Below, in pieces: positions 52,265 to 61,849 of a stretch of DNA of 62,183 nucleotides. The DNA is from Bacteroides acidifaciens (lineage in GTDB: Bacteria; Bacteroidota; Bacteroidia; Bacteroidales; Bacteroidaceae), in NCBI RefSeq assembly GCF_903181435.1, contig NZ_CAEUHO010000006.1, forward strand, positions 1 to 62,183. The letters run 5' to 3'. The translations under genes and the position numbers were made by a program. The notes under the pieces are model-generated. The model saw nothing but the letters and a program-made list of their open reading frames with translations, did not search any database and had not been told where the DNA came from. Position 1 is the first letter of the stretch. Each line of letters starts with the position of its first letter.

Positions 52265-53375
52265 ATGGAATGAATTTTAGAAGTTAATTAATCATTTTTA
52301 CGGTGCTTCAATAAGGAACAGACTCTGTGGTAGCCATGAAAAAATGTACGAATACTCTTTTTGTGCCTGCAGAAAAAGGAAGATTCTTATATTTTTTATT
52401 GGATAAGATGGCAGCAGATAATTGTTCCCTGAATACTCTTTTTGTGAGCATCAGAAAAAGGAAGATTCCGGCGTAAATAGGCAGAGCCGGTATTTGCGAA
52501 TCGTCCACCGACACTTTCGGAAAAAAGTGGAAGCTGTTCCATAACTTTGCACCAAGGAAATATGATTTGACTTCGCCGGAAATTCATTTGGAAAGATTGA
52601 GGTTCGCAACGGTGTAGTGCATGATGCTCAGACCGATTTGAACTTACAGCAAGCGTGCTTTTCGAAGCAGTCTTACGATAATGAATTGGGGGAGGTACGG
52701 TACATGACCGGCCGGCTGTCGAGGCAGCATGAATGAGCAACAGCAGTACCAACGTAAGGGAAAAGGGGGCATAAGAGTCAATGACCGTTGTTTCCCGAAA
52801 GAGTGGCAGGAGACAGGTGCGTTGAAGGATTAAGGTAGCCGAGCTATGCAGCACCGGTGGAGGGGGAGTTACAGGTGTAGCGGAAGACGGAAAGACCAAG
52901 AAGAATTGAATACGGAAAGGCTTCAGCCACAACCTTAAAAGATGCCCTTTCGAGACTCCTCTGTCCCGGCATCCGTGATGACGGGCTTTCTTTCCGGTGG
53001 GAGAAACAACGTGAAGCTGCGGCAAATATACAGAGGATATGTCAGGCATGACGTTCCGGAAGCAAGCGATGGATCGGCATGGCTGACTTGACCGTTTGCC
53101 TGTCTGTATGTTCTGCCCAGTCCGAAGCGCAAGCCTTGGACAGGGCTGAACATACAGACAACCAGCTTATACCTTAGTAATGGGGTGGGTGGAGGAAAGA
53201 AAAAAGTAGAAAAGAAGAAAAGATATAAAGAAGTAAATATATAAAGATGAAACACTGAAAAATAATAAAACGATAATTCCAATGAAGAATATTGTATGTT
53301 CAAATACATTGAAGGCTTGTTCAAAATCCGAATTTAAAACAAGCCTTTAAGTTCCTTTTCAAGAGTGCTATAATG
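52265..53375. other. Gene-free structured region upstream of ssb
   Basis: About 1.1 kb without a convincing gene. It holds a tandem pair (52350-52386 and 52431-52468) sharing GAATACTCTTTTTGTG and CAGAAAAAGGAAGATTC, a 60-bp hairpin (53101-53160) with perfect outer arms TGTCTGTATGTTC/GAACATACAGACA, and a G-rich motif just after it (53171-53195, CCTTAGTAATGGGGTGGG). A terminator-like stem AAGGCTTGTT/AACAAGCCTT (53312-53347) lies near the right end, serving the gene at 53376. Confidence 0.65.
53312..53347 (-). terminator. Hairpin after the DUF2958 cassette
   Basis: AAGGCTTGTT (53312-53321) pairs perfectly with AACAAGCCTT (53338-53347), downstream of the leftward genes ending at 53376. Confidence 0.65.
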
Positions 53376-53609
53376 CTACTTCTTAATAAAGTATTCTATA
53401 GCAGAATGCACCAGAATATAATGTGTCGGTGTGCTTCTGCATTGAGATGCATAAGGATTAGGAAAATCAAGTGCAAGGGAGTTATATAGATTTGGAATTT
53501 CCTTCTTGATTCTTTTGACAAGCAATCTGTATGAACATGGTCTTGCATATCTCATGAGCTGTTTCCATCGGGTGATGGTAATTTCGGTACAATTTGTTTC
53601 GTACATCAT
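53376..53609 (-). CDS. Small hypothetical protein
   Basis: A 77-residue frame (from Met at 53609 or the next codon) with TEITITRWKQLMRYARPCSY and a helical end. It is third in the leader-C cassette, 42 bp after the previous gene. The frame has good codon use and a plausible position, but no recognised family. Confidence 0.5.
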   Translation of the reverse strand: MMYETNCTEITITRWKQLMRYARPCSYRLLVKRIKKEIPNLYNSLALDFPNPYASQCRSTPTHYILVHSAIEYFIKK

Positions 53610-53650
53610 AGTATTTCAAGTTTAAGCCTGGGGCGGTAGCCCCAGGCGGA

Positions 53651-54244
53651 TTAAACAACGGATATTTCATTAATTATTAGAAATGTATCATCATTATTGA
53701 AGGCAGAAAGTTTGTCATCGGCTTCTGATATATTATTAAGCCTTATACCGGTCATTTTTGCTATAACTTCTGCAACCTGCTCAAATGTATCATAGTATTC
53801 GATACCCTCTTTCTCACTGTCAACCATATAACGGAATGAGTAGAACTGACCTTCTATGTCATTAGTTTCAAAGATTCCGCAACCCGGCTCTTCCGAATAA
53901 TAGAAAAGCTGAAGGTCGTATTTTTCTGCAATCTTGTCCATCAGTTCCGAACAGGCAACCCAAGCCGTTTCAGTAGTCAACTTCAAAGAAGCCATATCGT
54001 TGTCATGGTCTTCTATCTCTTCTTCTATGTAGGATATTTCACCTCTGGCTGGCAATTCTTCTTCAACATCTGGCAAAAGGCTTTTTTTAATGTACCCGAG
54101 CCAATAAGAGTTACCCAAGAATGTAAAAGGTTTGCTTTCCTTTGTTCTGTCAATATCTACGGTCTTTTTCAAGTCTGTATATAGTCTCTTTATATTCTCC
54201 TTGTTACCGTAAAGTGTATAGTCTGTAGTGTTCCAATTTGGCAT
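53651..54244 (-). CDS. DUF1281-like protein
   Basis: A 197-residue protein opening MPNWNTTDYTLYGNKENIKR, which matches the MPNW start of the DUF1281/Api92-like proteins of mobile elements (usually MPNWC). A ferredoxin-like fold is expected. The function of the family is unknown. It is the middle gene of the leader-C cassette. Confidence 0.65.
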   Translation of the reverse strand: MPNWNTTDYTLYGNKENIKRLYTDLKKTVDIDRTKESKPFTFLGNSYWLGYIKKSLLPDVEEELPARGEISYIEEEIEDHDNDMASLKLTTETAWVACSELMDKIAEKYDLQLFYYSEEPGCGIFETNDIEGQFYSFRYMVDSEKEGIEYYDTFEQVAEVIAKMTGIRLNNISEADDKLSAFNNDDTFLIINEISVV

Positions 54245-54308
54245 AGCTGTAAATATTTATTATTATTAAAATAGATGATTTGTTTGTTTCAGATGAAGTT
54301 TGCAGAGC

Positions 54309-54638
54309 TTAATGCTCTGCAAATGGTATCTTCTTAAGACAGTCCTCAATAGTGTAGCCTTTTGGCAAGGTATTGTCTATCTGGGCGGTTATTCCTTTTA
54401 TGTTCAGTTCCTTAATCTCTGAAAGTCTGACATATCCGAACTCCCACTCAAATATGTGGCAATATCCAAACATGAGCCAGTCATCACCTTCCTGACTTGC
54501 CTCGGTAATAAGCCAGCAGGCTTCAGTAAAAGGCATGTGGAATACTGCAATGACTTCGGCTTTTTTGCCTTGTCCGTCTTTAGAATACAATGGGTTGGCG
54601 TTGAACTTTGCCAAGATGTCGTTTGTAAGTGTTATCAT
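54309..54638 (-). CDS. DUF2958-like protein
   Basis: A 109-residue protein matching the DUF2958 pattern: NPLYSKDGQGKKAEVIAVFH, then ACWLITEASQEGDDWLMFGY and EFGYVRLSEIKEL. Such proteins are common in plasmids and ICEs near antirestriction genes, with unknown function. It is the first gene after leader copy C. Confidence 0.78.
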   Translation of the reverse strand: MITLTNDILAKFNANPLYSKDGQGKKAEVIAVFHMPFTEACWLITEASQEGDDWLMFGYCHIFEWEFGYVRLSEIKELNIKGITAQIDNTLPKGYTIEDCLKKIPFAEH

Positions 54639-54659
54639 ATCGCTTGAACTTTAATTAGT

Positions 54660-54962
54660 TAAACTTGAATTATTCTTCAGCTAGATTTAGACCTTTTTTC
54701 AGAAAGTTTCCTTCCCCTTGTCTTTTGAATCTGCTGACTTTTTTTTTAGAGATTTATTCCCCAACTGAGTTTGAGCCTTTTTTTTACGGCTTATCGAGGT
54801 TTGGGAAAGTGGAATTAGAAAAGTTTTGAACGAAAAAAATGTTGGGGCAGCGTAAGCCGTCATCGTTATTTTTTTCAGGGCAAAGGCTGGAAGCCGGAAC
54901 TCTTTCATTTCCACAACACCCATATACCTTTGCCGTATAAAAAGAAAGGCTCTTAGATGGGG
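54660..54962 (-). repeat. Leader repeat, copy C (upstream of DUF2958 cassette)
   Basis: 54749-54962 is identical to 51179-51392. The gene-proximal 85 bp differ (CAGAAAGTTTCCTTCCCC), so recombination may have exchanged the distal part. Confidence 0.9.
54699..54923 (-). CDS. Short leader reading frame, MKEFRL family (copy C)
   Basis: About 74 codons starting MGVVEMKEFRLPAFALKK, identical to copy B until SQTSISRKKKAQTQLGNKS and then diverging to KKKSADSKDKGKETF. Translation unproven. Confidence 0.4.
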   Translation of the reverse strand: MGVVEMKEFRLPAFALKKITMTAYAAPTFFSFKTFLIPLSQTSISRKKKAQTQLGNKSLKKKSADSKDKGKETF

Positions 54963-55951
54963 TAATGGACAAGAAAGAGGGAAGCAGGATGACCGGATAA
55001 AGACAAGGGGAAGGAATGGACAAAGAAAAAGGTGTGCAGCATAAACACCGGAACAGACACAAGCTGTCTGTTACATGGCGAAGATCCGTTTACGGTGCTT
55101 CGCTTCGGGTAGGCAATGCGGCTGTACCAGGCACTCATATTATTCAATGCGTGTATCAGGTGGGAGATAAAGGTTGTTAAGGCATAGCCTTAGCTCCGTA
55201 TCGGAGCATGATGCGGATTGGGTATGTGTGCCTTTCTTGCCCGGTTCTTGCCTGTCTGTAAGCCTGTGAGCAGACTGACAAGTGCCGTAAGGAGGGCAAG
55301 AATACAGCCGGTACCTTGATGGGGCGGTGGGAGAAAGAGAACTGCATGAACGCAAGAACAAACACAAGGCTCTGCCTTTCCTTATGTAGTCCACACCCAG
55401 CCAGCATACGGAGCACATCAGCGCAGCCGTTGTGCCCCAAGATGCCGGACGGGTGTGGTATAGGGTAGGAAATGAGTGGAGTGCATGGTCGGAAACGGAG
55501 TCTTTGGCCATGCAGCGCAACGGATGTCCGCTGCCTCTGTCCGGAGGTGACCATGCAATAGTCACCAGAGAACAAAGGCAACCGGACATACCTTAGAAGG
55601 GTGGTGGGAGTAAAGTCTGCGTGTACGCAAGGACTACAGCCAAGGCTCTGCCTTACCTTAGTCAAAAGAAGACACGCCATCCCAGATGACGGAGTGCAAC
55701 AGCGCAGCTGTTGTACCCCAGGCAGCAGGGATGGTGTGTCATACGGGTTTACAATGAGGGAAGGGAACGAACCTGGAGTCATGGCGATGGGTGAGAGAGA
55801 GAACCGCATGAGCTGTTCTGCCGCCTGAGTGCGCTTGAGCAAGTGAAGGTCAAGGAACAGTGAATACCTTAATGGGGTGGTGGGAGTAAGAGAACTGCGT
55901 GTACGCAAGAATAATCCTCGAAAGGGCATAAAAAAAGGGTGGCCGAAGCCA
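54963..55951. repeat. Structured repeat block C/D
   Basis: About 1 kb with three G-rich motifs (55313, 55590, 55866), each preceded by a different hairpin: CTTGCCC/GGGCAAG (55236-55300), GTCCGG/CCGGAC with GGTGAC/GTCACC inside (55539-55587), and the copy of block B (55639-55951). A stem CCACACCC/GGGTGTGG (55391-55458) encloses CAGCGCAGCCGTTGT, the same core as at 51605. Overlapping frames exist on both strands but look like artefacts of GC-rich repeats. Confidence 0.7.
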
Positions 55952-58900
55952 AGAGGCATGGATGGGTGACAATCCCGAAAATGAGCGTATGCCGGAGGTG
56001 AAGCAGGCGTTGGAGGCTCTGAAAGATGCCGAGCCGCAGCGCATCGCCTTCGAGGATCTGGACTTCAATTTCGGGGAACGCTGGATTCCGACGGGTGTCT
56101 ATGCCGCCTACATGAGCCGGCTGTTCGACACGGAGGTGAAAATCGCCTATTCCGCAAGCATGGACGAGTTTTCGGTTGCGTGCGGCTACCGCACCATGAA
56201 AATCACGGACGAGTTTCTGGTAAAGGGGTATTACCGGAACTATGACGGTATGCACCTCTTGAAACACGCCCTGCACAACACCTGCCCCGACATGATGAAG
56301 TCCATCGGCAAGGACGAGCATGGCAACGACATCAAGGTGCGCGACAGCGAGGGCATACAGCTCGCCAACGCCAAGATTGATGAAATCCGCAACGGTTTCT
56401 CCGAATGGCTCGAAGAACAGTCGCCGCAGTTCAAGGAACGGCTGACGACAATGTATAACCGCAAGTTCAACTGTTTCGTGCGCCCGAAGTATGACGGCTC
56501 GCACCAGACCTTCCCCGACCTCAATCTGAAAGGCTTGGCAAGCCGGGGTATCAAGAGCGTCTATCCCTCGCAGATGGATTGCGTCTGGATGCTGAAACAG
56601 AACGGCGGCGGAATTTGCGACCACGAGGTGGGAACCGGCAAGACGCTGATAATGTGCATCGCCGCGCATGAGATGAAGCGTCTGAAATTGGCACATAAGC
56701 CGATGATTATCGGGCTGAAAGCCAACGTTGCGGAGATTGCCGCCACCTATCAGGCGGCATATCCCAACGCACGTATTCTGTACGCTTCGGAGAAGGACTT
56801 TTCGACCGCCAACCGTGTGCGCTTCTTCAATAATATAAAGAACAACGACTACGATTGTGTCATCATGTCGCACGACCAGTTCGGCAAGATACCGCAGTCG
56901 CCGGAGTTGCAGCAGCGCATCCTGCAAGCGGAGCTTGACACGGTGGAGGAAAACCTCGAAGTGCTGCGGCAGCAGGGAAAGAACGTGTCGCGGGCTATGC
57001 TGAAAGGTCTGGAGAAGCGCAAACACAACCTTGAAGCGAAGCTGGAGAAGGTGGAACATGCCATAAAGTCACGCACGGACGACGTGGTGGATTTCAAGCA
57101 GATGGGCATCGACCACATCTTCATAGATGAGAGCCACCAGTTCAAAAATCTGACGTTCAACACGCGCCATGACCGTGTGGCGGGACTGGGCAACAGCGAG
57201 GGAAGCCAGAAGGCACTGAACATGCTCTTTGCCATACGCACCATACAGGAGCGCACGGGCAGAGACTTGGGAGCGACCTTCCTTTCGGGTACTACCATCA
57301 GCAACTCGCTGACGGAGTTGTATCTGCTGTTCAAGTATTTGCGTCCGAAGGAGCTGGAACGGCAGGACATCCGATGTTTCGACGCTTGGGCGGCGATATT
57401 CGCCAAGAAGACGACGGATTTTGAATTTAACGTGACGAACAACGTGGTTCAAAAGGAGCGTTTCCGCTACTTCATCAAGGTGCCGGAACTTGCCGCCTTC
57501 TATAATGAAATCACGGACTACCGCACGGCAGAGGACGTGGGCGTAGATCGTCCCAACAAGAATGAGATACTGCACCACATACCGCCCACGCCGGAGCAGG
57601 AGGACTTCATACAGAAGCTGATGCAGTTCGCCAAGACTGGCGATGCCACACTTCTGGGCAGGCTGCCGCTTTCGGAAACGGAGGAAAAGGCGAAGATGCT
57701 TATCGCCACCGACTACGCCCGCAAGATGGCACTCGACATGCGCATGATAGACCCGCATTATGAAGACCACCCCGATAACAAGGCGAGCCACTGTGCCAAG
57801 ATGATCGCGGAGTATTACCAAAAATACGACGCGCAGAAAGGCACGCAGTTCGTTTTCTCGGACTTGGGGACATATCAGCCGGGCGACGGGTGGAACGTCT
57901 ATTCGGAAATCAAGCGCAAGCTGACGGAGGATTACGGCATACCGCCAAGCGAGGTGCGCTTCATTCAGGAGTGCAAGACCGACAAGGCTCGGAAGGCGGT
58001 GATAGACGCCATGAATGCCGGAACGGTGCGTGTTCTGTTCGGCTCCACCTCCATGCTCGGAACGGGTGTGAACGCACAGAAAAGGTGTGTGGCAATTCAT
58101 CATCTCGATACGCCGTGGCGACCGTCCGACCTGCAACAGCGTGACGGACGCGGAGTTAGAGCCGGAAACGAAATTGCCAAGCATTTCGCCGGGAACAACG
58201 TGGACGTAATCATCTACGCGGTGGAGAAGTCACTGGACAGCTACAAGTTCAACCTCCTGCACTGCAAGCAGACTTTCATCAGCCAGCTCAAAAGCGGTGC
58301 TATGGGGGCGCGTACCATCGACGAGGGGGCAGTGGACGAGAAATCGGGCATGAACTTTTCGGAATATATGGCGTTGCTATCCGGCAACACCGACCTGCTG
58401 GACAAGGCGAAACTTGAAAAGCGCATCGCCTCGCTCGAAGGGGAACGCAAGTCGTTTAACAAGGGCAAGCGTGATTCGGAGTTCAAGTTAGAGTCGAAGA
58501 CGGGCGAGTTGCGTAACAACACGGCTTTCATAGATGCCATGACGGAGGACTGGAACCGCTTCCTTTCGGTGGCGCAGACCGACAGGGAGGGCAACCGCCT
58601 TAATATAATAAAGGTGGACGGTGTGGATTCCGCCGATGAGAAGGTTATCGGAAAGCGTTTGCAGGAGATAGCGAAAAACGCCACTACGGGCGGGCTTTAC
58701 ACACAGGTCGGAGAACTGTACGGTTTTCCGATAAAGGTGGTGAGCGAGAGGATACTCAAAGAGGGATTGGAGTTTACCGACAACCGCTTCGTGGTAGAGG
58801 GGAACTACAAGTACACCTATAACAACGGACATCTGGCAATGGCTGATCCGATGGCTGCCGCCCGAAACTTCCTGAACGCGATGGAGAGGATACCCTCCAT

Positions 58901-59267
58901 TATCGACCAGTACAAGGCGAAGAACGAGGTGCTGGAGAGGGAGATACCGCAGTTGCAGGAGATAGCGGGCAAGGTGTGGAAGAAGGAGGACGAGCTGAAG
59001 CAGCTGAAATCCGAACTTGCCGCCCTTGACCGAAAAATACAGCTGGAACTTGCGCCGCCCACGCCCGAAGTCGCCGAAAAGGAGAAAGAAGGGCAACAGG
59101 TCAAGCCGGAAGCGGAAGATGTGAGGAACAGGCAGGCGCAATATCCCGAAAATGCACCGCCGCAGATACGCAGTCCGGCGGATAGTATCGTTGCCAACCA
59201 TGTCATAATCGGGCGTCCGGGACTGTATGCCAAGGAGGAAACCCGGTTCAAAGGATTGAAAATATAA
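55952..59267 (+). pseudogene. Large helicase/methylase-type protein, N-terminus missing
   Basis: About 1,100 codons (first ATG 55962, [10 protein letters not shown]). It is a SNF2-like helicase: [18 protein letters not shown] (motif I), [11 protein letters not shown] (motif II), [13 protein letters not shown] (III) and the C-terminal [11 protein letters not shown] then [12 protein letters not shown] (V-VI), then a long coiled tail. Full-length homologues in CTnDOT-type elements are nearly twice as long, with an N-terminal methylase-like half; it is absent because the frame begins at the junction with repeat block D. It is much more GC-rich than the plasmid backbone. Helicase motifs are intact, so a partial product cannot be excluded. 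Confidence 0.85.
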
Positions 59268-59290
59268 CCTTAGGAATTTTATCTGAAGTA

Positions 59291-59394
59291 TTAATAAGGG
59301 CTATCCCAAAAGGTCTAAAAGTAAATTTTATCCTTTCTGCAAGTATCTGTAGGATGGCAACTGCATTTTTTTCTTTTTGGGCAGCCCTTATTAA
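59291..59394. mobile_element. MITE-like 104-bp element upstream of tetQ
   Basis: Perfect 12-bp terminal inverted repeats TTAATAAGGGCT (59291-59302) and AGCCCTTATTAA (59383-59394), extended inward by CCCAAAA and TTTTGGG. No coding capacity. It looks like a non-autonomous remnant of an insertion sequence with GGGCTxxCCCAAAA-type ends; it could also be a terminator for the helicase gene. The rest of 59395-59750 shows nothing clear. Confidence 0.55.
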
Positions 59395-59758
59395 AATTTA
59401 TTCTTATTTTAGGTTATATACATTCATGTCCATTTATGTAAAAAATCCTGCTGACCTTGTTTATGTCTTGTCAGTCACCATTTGCAAAACCATATTTGAC
59501 CCTCAAAGAGGCTGAATTTGATAAGCAACTTGCTACATACTCATAATAAGGAGCTAAATAGAACACGAATGGGAAATACTCAAATGCCAAACTAAAGAAG
59601 ATATTGGCCAAAATAAACGCTATACCGAGAGAGAAACTTGATTTTTCAACTTCCTAAAACAGTGTTGTTCAAACATTTCTACTTATTTGTACTTACCAGT
59701 TGAACCTACGTTTCCCTAATAAAATGTCTATGGTAAAAAGTTAAAAAATCCTCCTACT

Positions 59759-59789
59759 TTTGTTAGATATATTTTTTTGTGTAATTTTG
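59759..59789 (+). promoter_or_regulatory. tetQ operon promoter
   Basis: -33 TTTG (59759-59762) and -7 TAATTTTG (59782-59789), 19 bp apart, the Bacteroidetes consensus. Transcription should start near 59796, just before the leader peptide. Confidence 0.8.
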
Positions 59790-59797
59790 TAATCGTT

Positions 59798-59875
59798 ATG
59801 CGGCAGTAATAATATACATATTAATACGAGTTAGGAATCCTGTAGTTCTCATATGCTACGAGGAGGTATTAAAAG
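59798..59875 (+). promoter_or_regulatory. tetQ translational attenuator with three-residue leader peptide
   Basis: ATG CGG CAG TAA (59798-59809) encodes a Met-Arg-Gln leader peptide. Next come small dyads (GTAG/CTAC around 59842-59859) and AGGAGGT (59861-59867), 8 bp before the tetQ start. In CTnDOT, tetracycline-stalled ribosomes on a short leader open a hairpin that hides the tetQ ribosome-binding site; this layout matches that model. Confidence 0.8.
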
Positions 59876-61849
59876 GTGCGTTTCGACAATGCATCTATTG
59901 TAGTATATTATTGCTTAATCCAAATGAATATTATAAATTTAGGAATTCTTGCTCACATTGATGCAGGAAAAACTTCCGTAACCGAGAATCTGCTGTTTGC
60001 CAGTGGAGCAACGGAAAAGTGCGGCTGTGTGGATAATGGTGACACCATAACGGACTCTATGGATATAGAGAAACGTAGAGGAATTACTGTCCGGGCTTCT
60101 ACGACATCTATTATCTGGAATGGAGTGAAATGCAATATCATTGACACTCCGGGACACATGGATTTTATTGCGGAAGTGGAGCGGACATTCAAAATGCTTG
60201 ATGGAGCAGTCCTCATCTTATCCGCAAAGGAAGGCATACAAGCGCAGACAAAGTTGCTGTTCAGTACTTTACAAAAGCTGCAAATCCCGACAATTATATT
60301 TATCAATAAGATTGACCGTGCCGGTGTGAATTTGGAGCGTTTGTATATGGATATAAAAACAAATCTGTCGCAAGATGTCCTGTTTATGCAAACTGTTGTC
60401 GATGGATCGGTTTATCCGGTTTGCTCCCAAACATATATAAAGGAAGAATACAAAGAATTTGTATGCAACCATGACGACGATATATTAGAACGATATTTGG
60501 CGGATAGCGAAATTTCACCGGCTGATTATTGGAATACGATAATCGCTCTTGTGGCAAAAGCCAAAGTCTATCCGGTGCTACATGGATCAGCAATGTTCAA
60601 TATCGGTATCAATGAGTTGTTGGACGCCATTTCTTCTTTTATACTTCCTCCGGCATCAGTCTCAAACAGACTTTCAGCTTATCTCTATAAGATAGAGCAT
60701 GACCCCAAAGGGCATAAAAGAAGTTTTCTTAAAATAATTGACGGAAGTCTGAGACTTCGAGACGTTGTAAGAATCAACGATTCGGAAAAATTCATCAAGA
60801 TTAAAAATCTAAAGACTATTTATCAGGGCAGAGAGATAAATGTTGATGAAGTGGGTGCCAATGATATCGCGATTGTAGAAGATATAGAAGATTTTCGAAT
60901 CGGAGATTATTTAGGTGCTAAACCTTGTTTGATTCAAGGATTATCTCATCAGCATCCCGCTCTCAAATCCTCCGTCCGGCCAAATAAGCCCGAAGAGAGA
61001 AGCAAGGTGATATCCGCTCTGAATACATTGTGGATTGAAGACCCGTCTTTGTCCTTTTCCATAAACTCATATAGTGATGAATTGGAAATCTCGTTATATG
61101 GTTTAACCCAAAAGGAAATCATACAGACATTGCTGGAAGAACGATTTTCCGTAAAGGTCCATTTTGATGAGATCAAGACTATATACAAAGAACGACCTGT
61201 AAAAAAGGTCAATAAGATTATTCAGATCGAAGTGCCGCCCAACCCTTATTGGGCCACAATAGGGCTGACTCTTGAACCCTTACCGTTAGGGACAGGGTTG
61301 CAAATCGAAAGTGACATCTCCTATGGTTATCTGAACCATTCTTTTCAAAATGCCGTTTTTGAAGGGATTCGTATGTCTTGCCAATCCGGGTTACATGGAT
61401 GGGAAGTGACTGATCTGAAAGTAACTTTTACTCAAGCCGAGTATTATAGCCCGGTAAGTACACCTGCTGATTTCAGACAGCTGACCCCTTATGTCTTCAG
61501 GCTGGCCTTGCAACAGTCAGGTGTGGACATTCTCGAACCGATGCTCTATTTTGAGTTGCAGATACCCCAAGCGGCAAGTTCCAAAGCTATTACAGATTTG
61601 CAAAAAATGATGTCTGAGATTGAAGACATCAGTTGCAATAATGAGTGGTGTCATATTAAAGGGAAAGTTCCATTAAATACAAGTAAAGACTATGCATCAG
61701 AAGTAAGTTCATACACTAAGGGCTTAGGCATTTTTATGGTTAAGCCATGCGGGTATCAAATAACAAAAGGCGGTTATTCTGATAATATCCGCATGAACGA
61801 AAAAGATAAACTTTTATTCATGTTCCAAAAATCAATGTCATCAAAATAA
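59876..61849 (+). CDS. tetQ: TetQ tetracycline resistance ribosomal protection protein
   Basis: A 657-residue EF-G-like GTPase that releases tetracycline from the ribosome. G1 [10 protein letters not shown]2 region [11 protein letters not shown]3 DTPGHMDF and G4 INKIDRAG are intact; domains II-V follow to the end, where [20 protein letters not shown] holds the C-terminal loop region. I use GTG at 59876 because a strong AGGAGGT sits 8 bp before it; the ATG at 59924 ([11 protein letters not shown]) is the alternative, giving 641 residues. It overlaps rteA (TAATG). Confidence 0.97.
   Translation: MRFDNASIVVYYCLIQMNIINLGILAHIDAGKTSVTENLLFASGATEKCGCVDNGDTITDSMDIEKRRGITVRASTTSIIWNGVKCNIIDTPGHMDFIAEVERTFKMLDGAVLILSAKEGIQAQTKLLFSTLQKLQIPTIIFINKIDRAGVNLERLYMDIKTNLSQDVLFMQTVVDGSVYPVCSQTYIKEEYKEFVCNHDDDILERYLADSEISPADYWNTIIALVAKAKVYPVLHGSAMFNIGINELLDAISSFILPPASVSNRLSAYLYKIEHDPKGHKRSFLKIIDGSLRLRDVVRINDSEKFIKIKNLKTIYQGREINVDEVGANDIAIVEDIEDFRIGDYLGAKPCLIQGLSHQHPALKSSVRPNKPEERSKVISALNTLWIEDPSLSFSINSYSDELEISLYGLTQKEIIQTLLEERFSVKVHFDEIKTIYKERPVKKVNKIIQIEVPPNPYWATIGLTLEPLPLGTGLQIESDISYGYLNHSFQNAVFEGIRMSCQSGLHGWEVTDLKVTFTQAEYYSPVSTPADFRQLTPYVFRLALQQSGVDILEPMLYFELQIPQAASSKAITDLQKMMSEIEDISCNNEWCHIKGKVPLNTSKDYASEVSSYTKGLGIFMVKPCGYQITKGGYSDNIRMNEKDKLLFMFQKSMSSK

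Noticed and set aside
52396..53049. A 217-codon leftward frame upstream of ssb
   Set aside because: Low-complexity composition, no domain, and it runs through structured repeat DNA.
51444..55951. Group II intron or diversity-generating retroelement
   Set aside because: There is no reverse transcriptase anywhere in the window, no domain V-like hairpin and no adenine-biased template/variable repeat pair.
55177..55959. A 260-codon leftward frame across the structured repeats
   Set aside because: It crosses several hairpins and repeat borders, is rich in Ser, Pro, Leu and Arg, and is broken in the equivalent block at 51444-51862. It is typical of an open frame in GC-rich repeats.
55869..57059. 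A 396-codon leftward frame opposite the helicase
   Set aside because: Shadow of a GC-rich gene on the other strand; His, Val and Leu bias with no family pattern. The same applies to 57069-58184 and 58488-59201.
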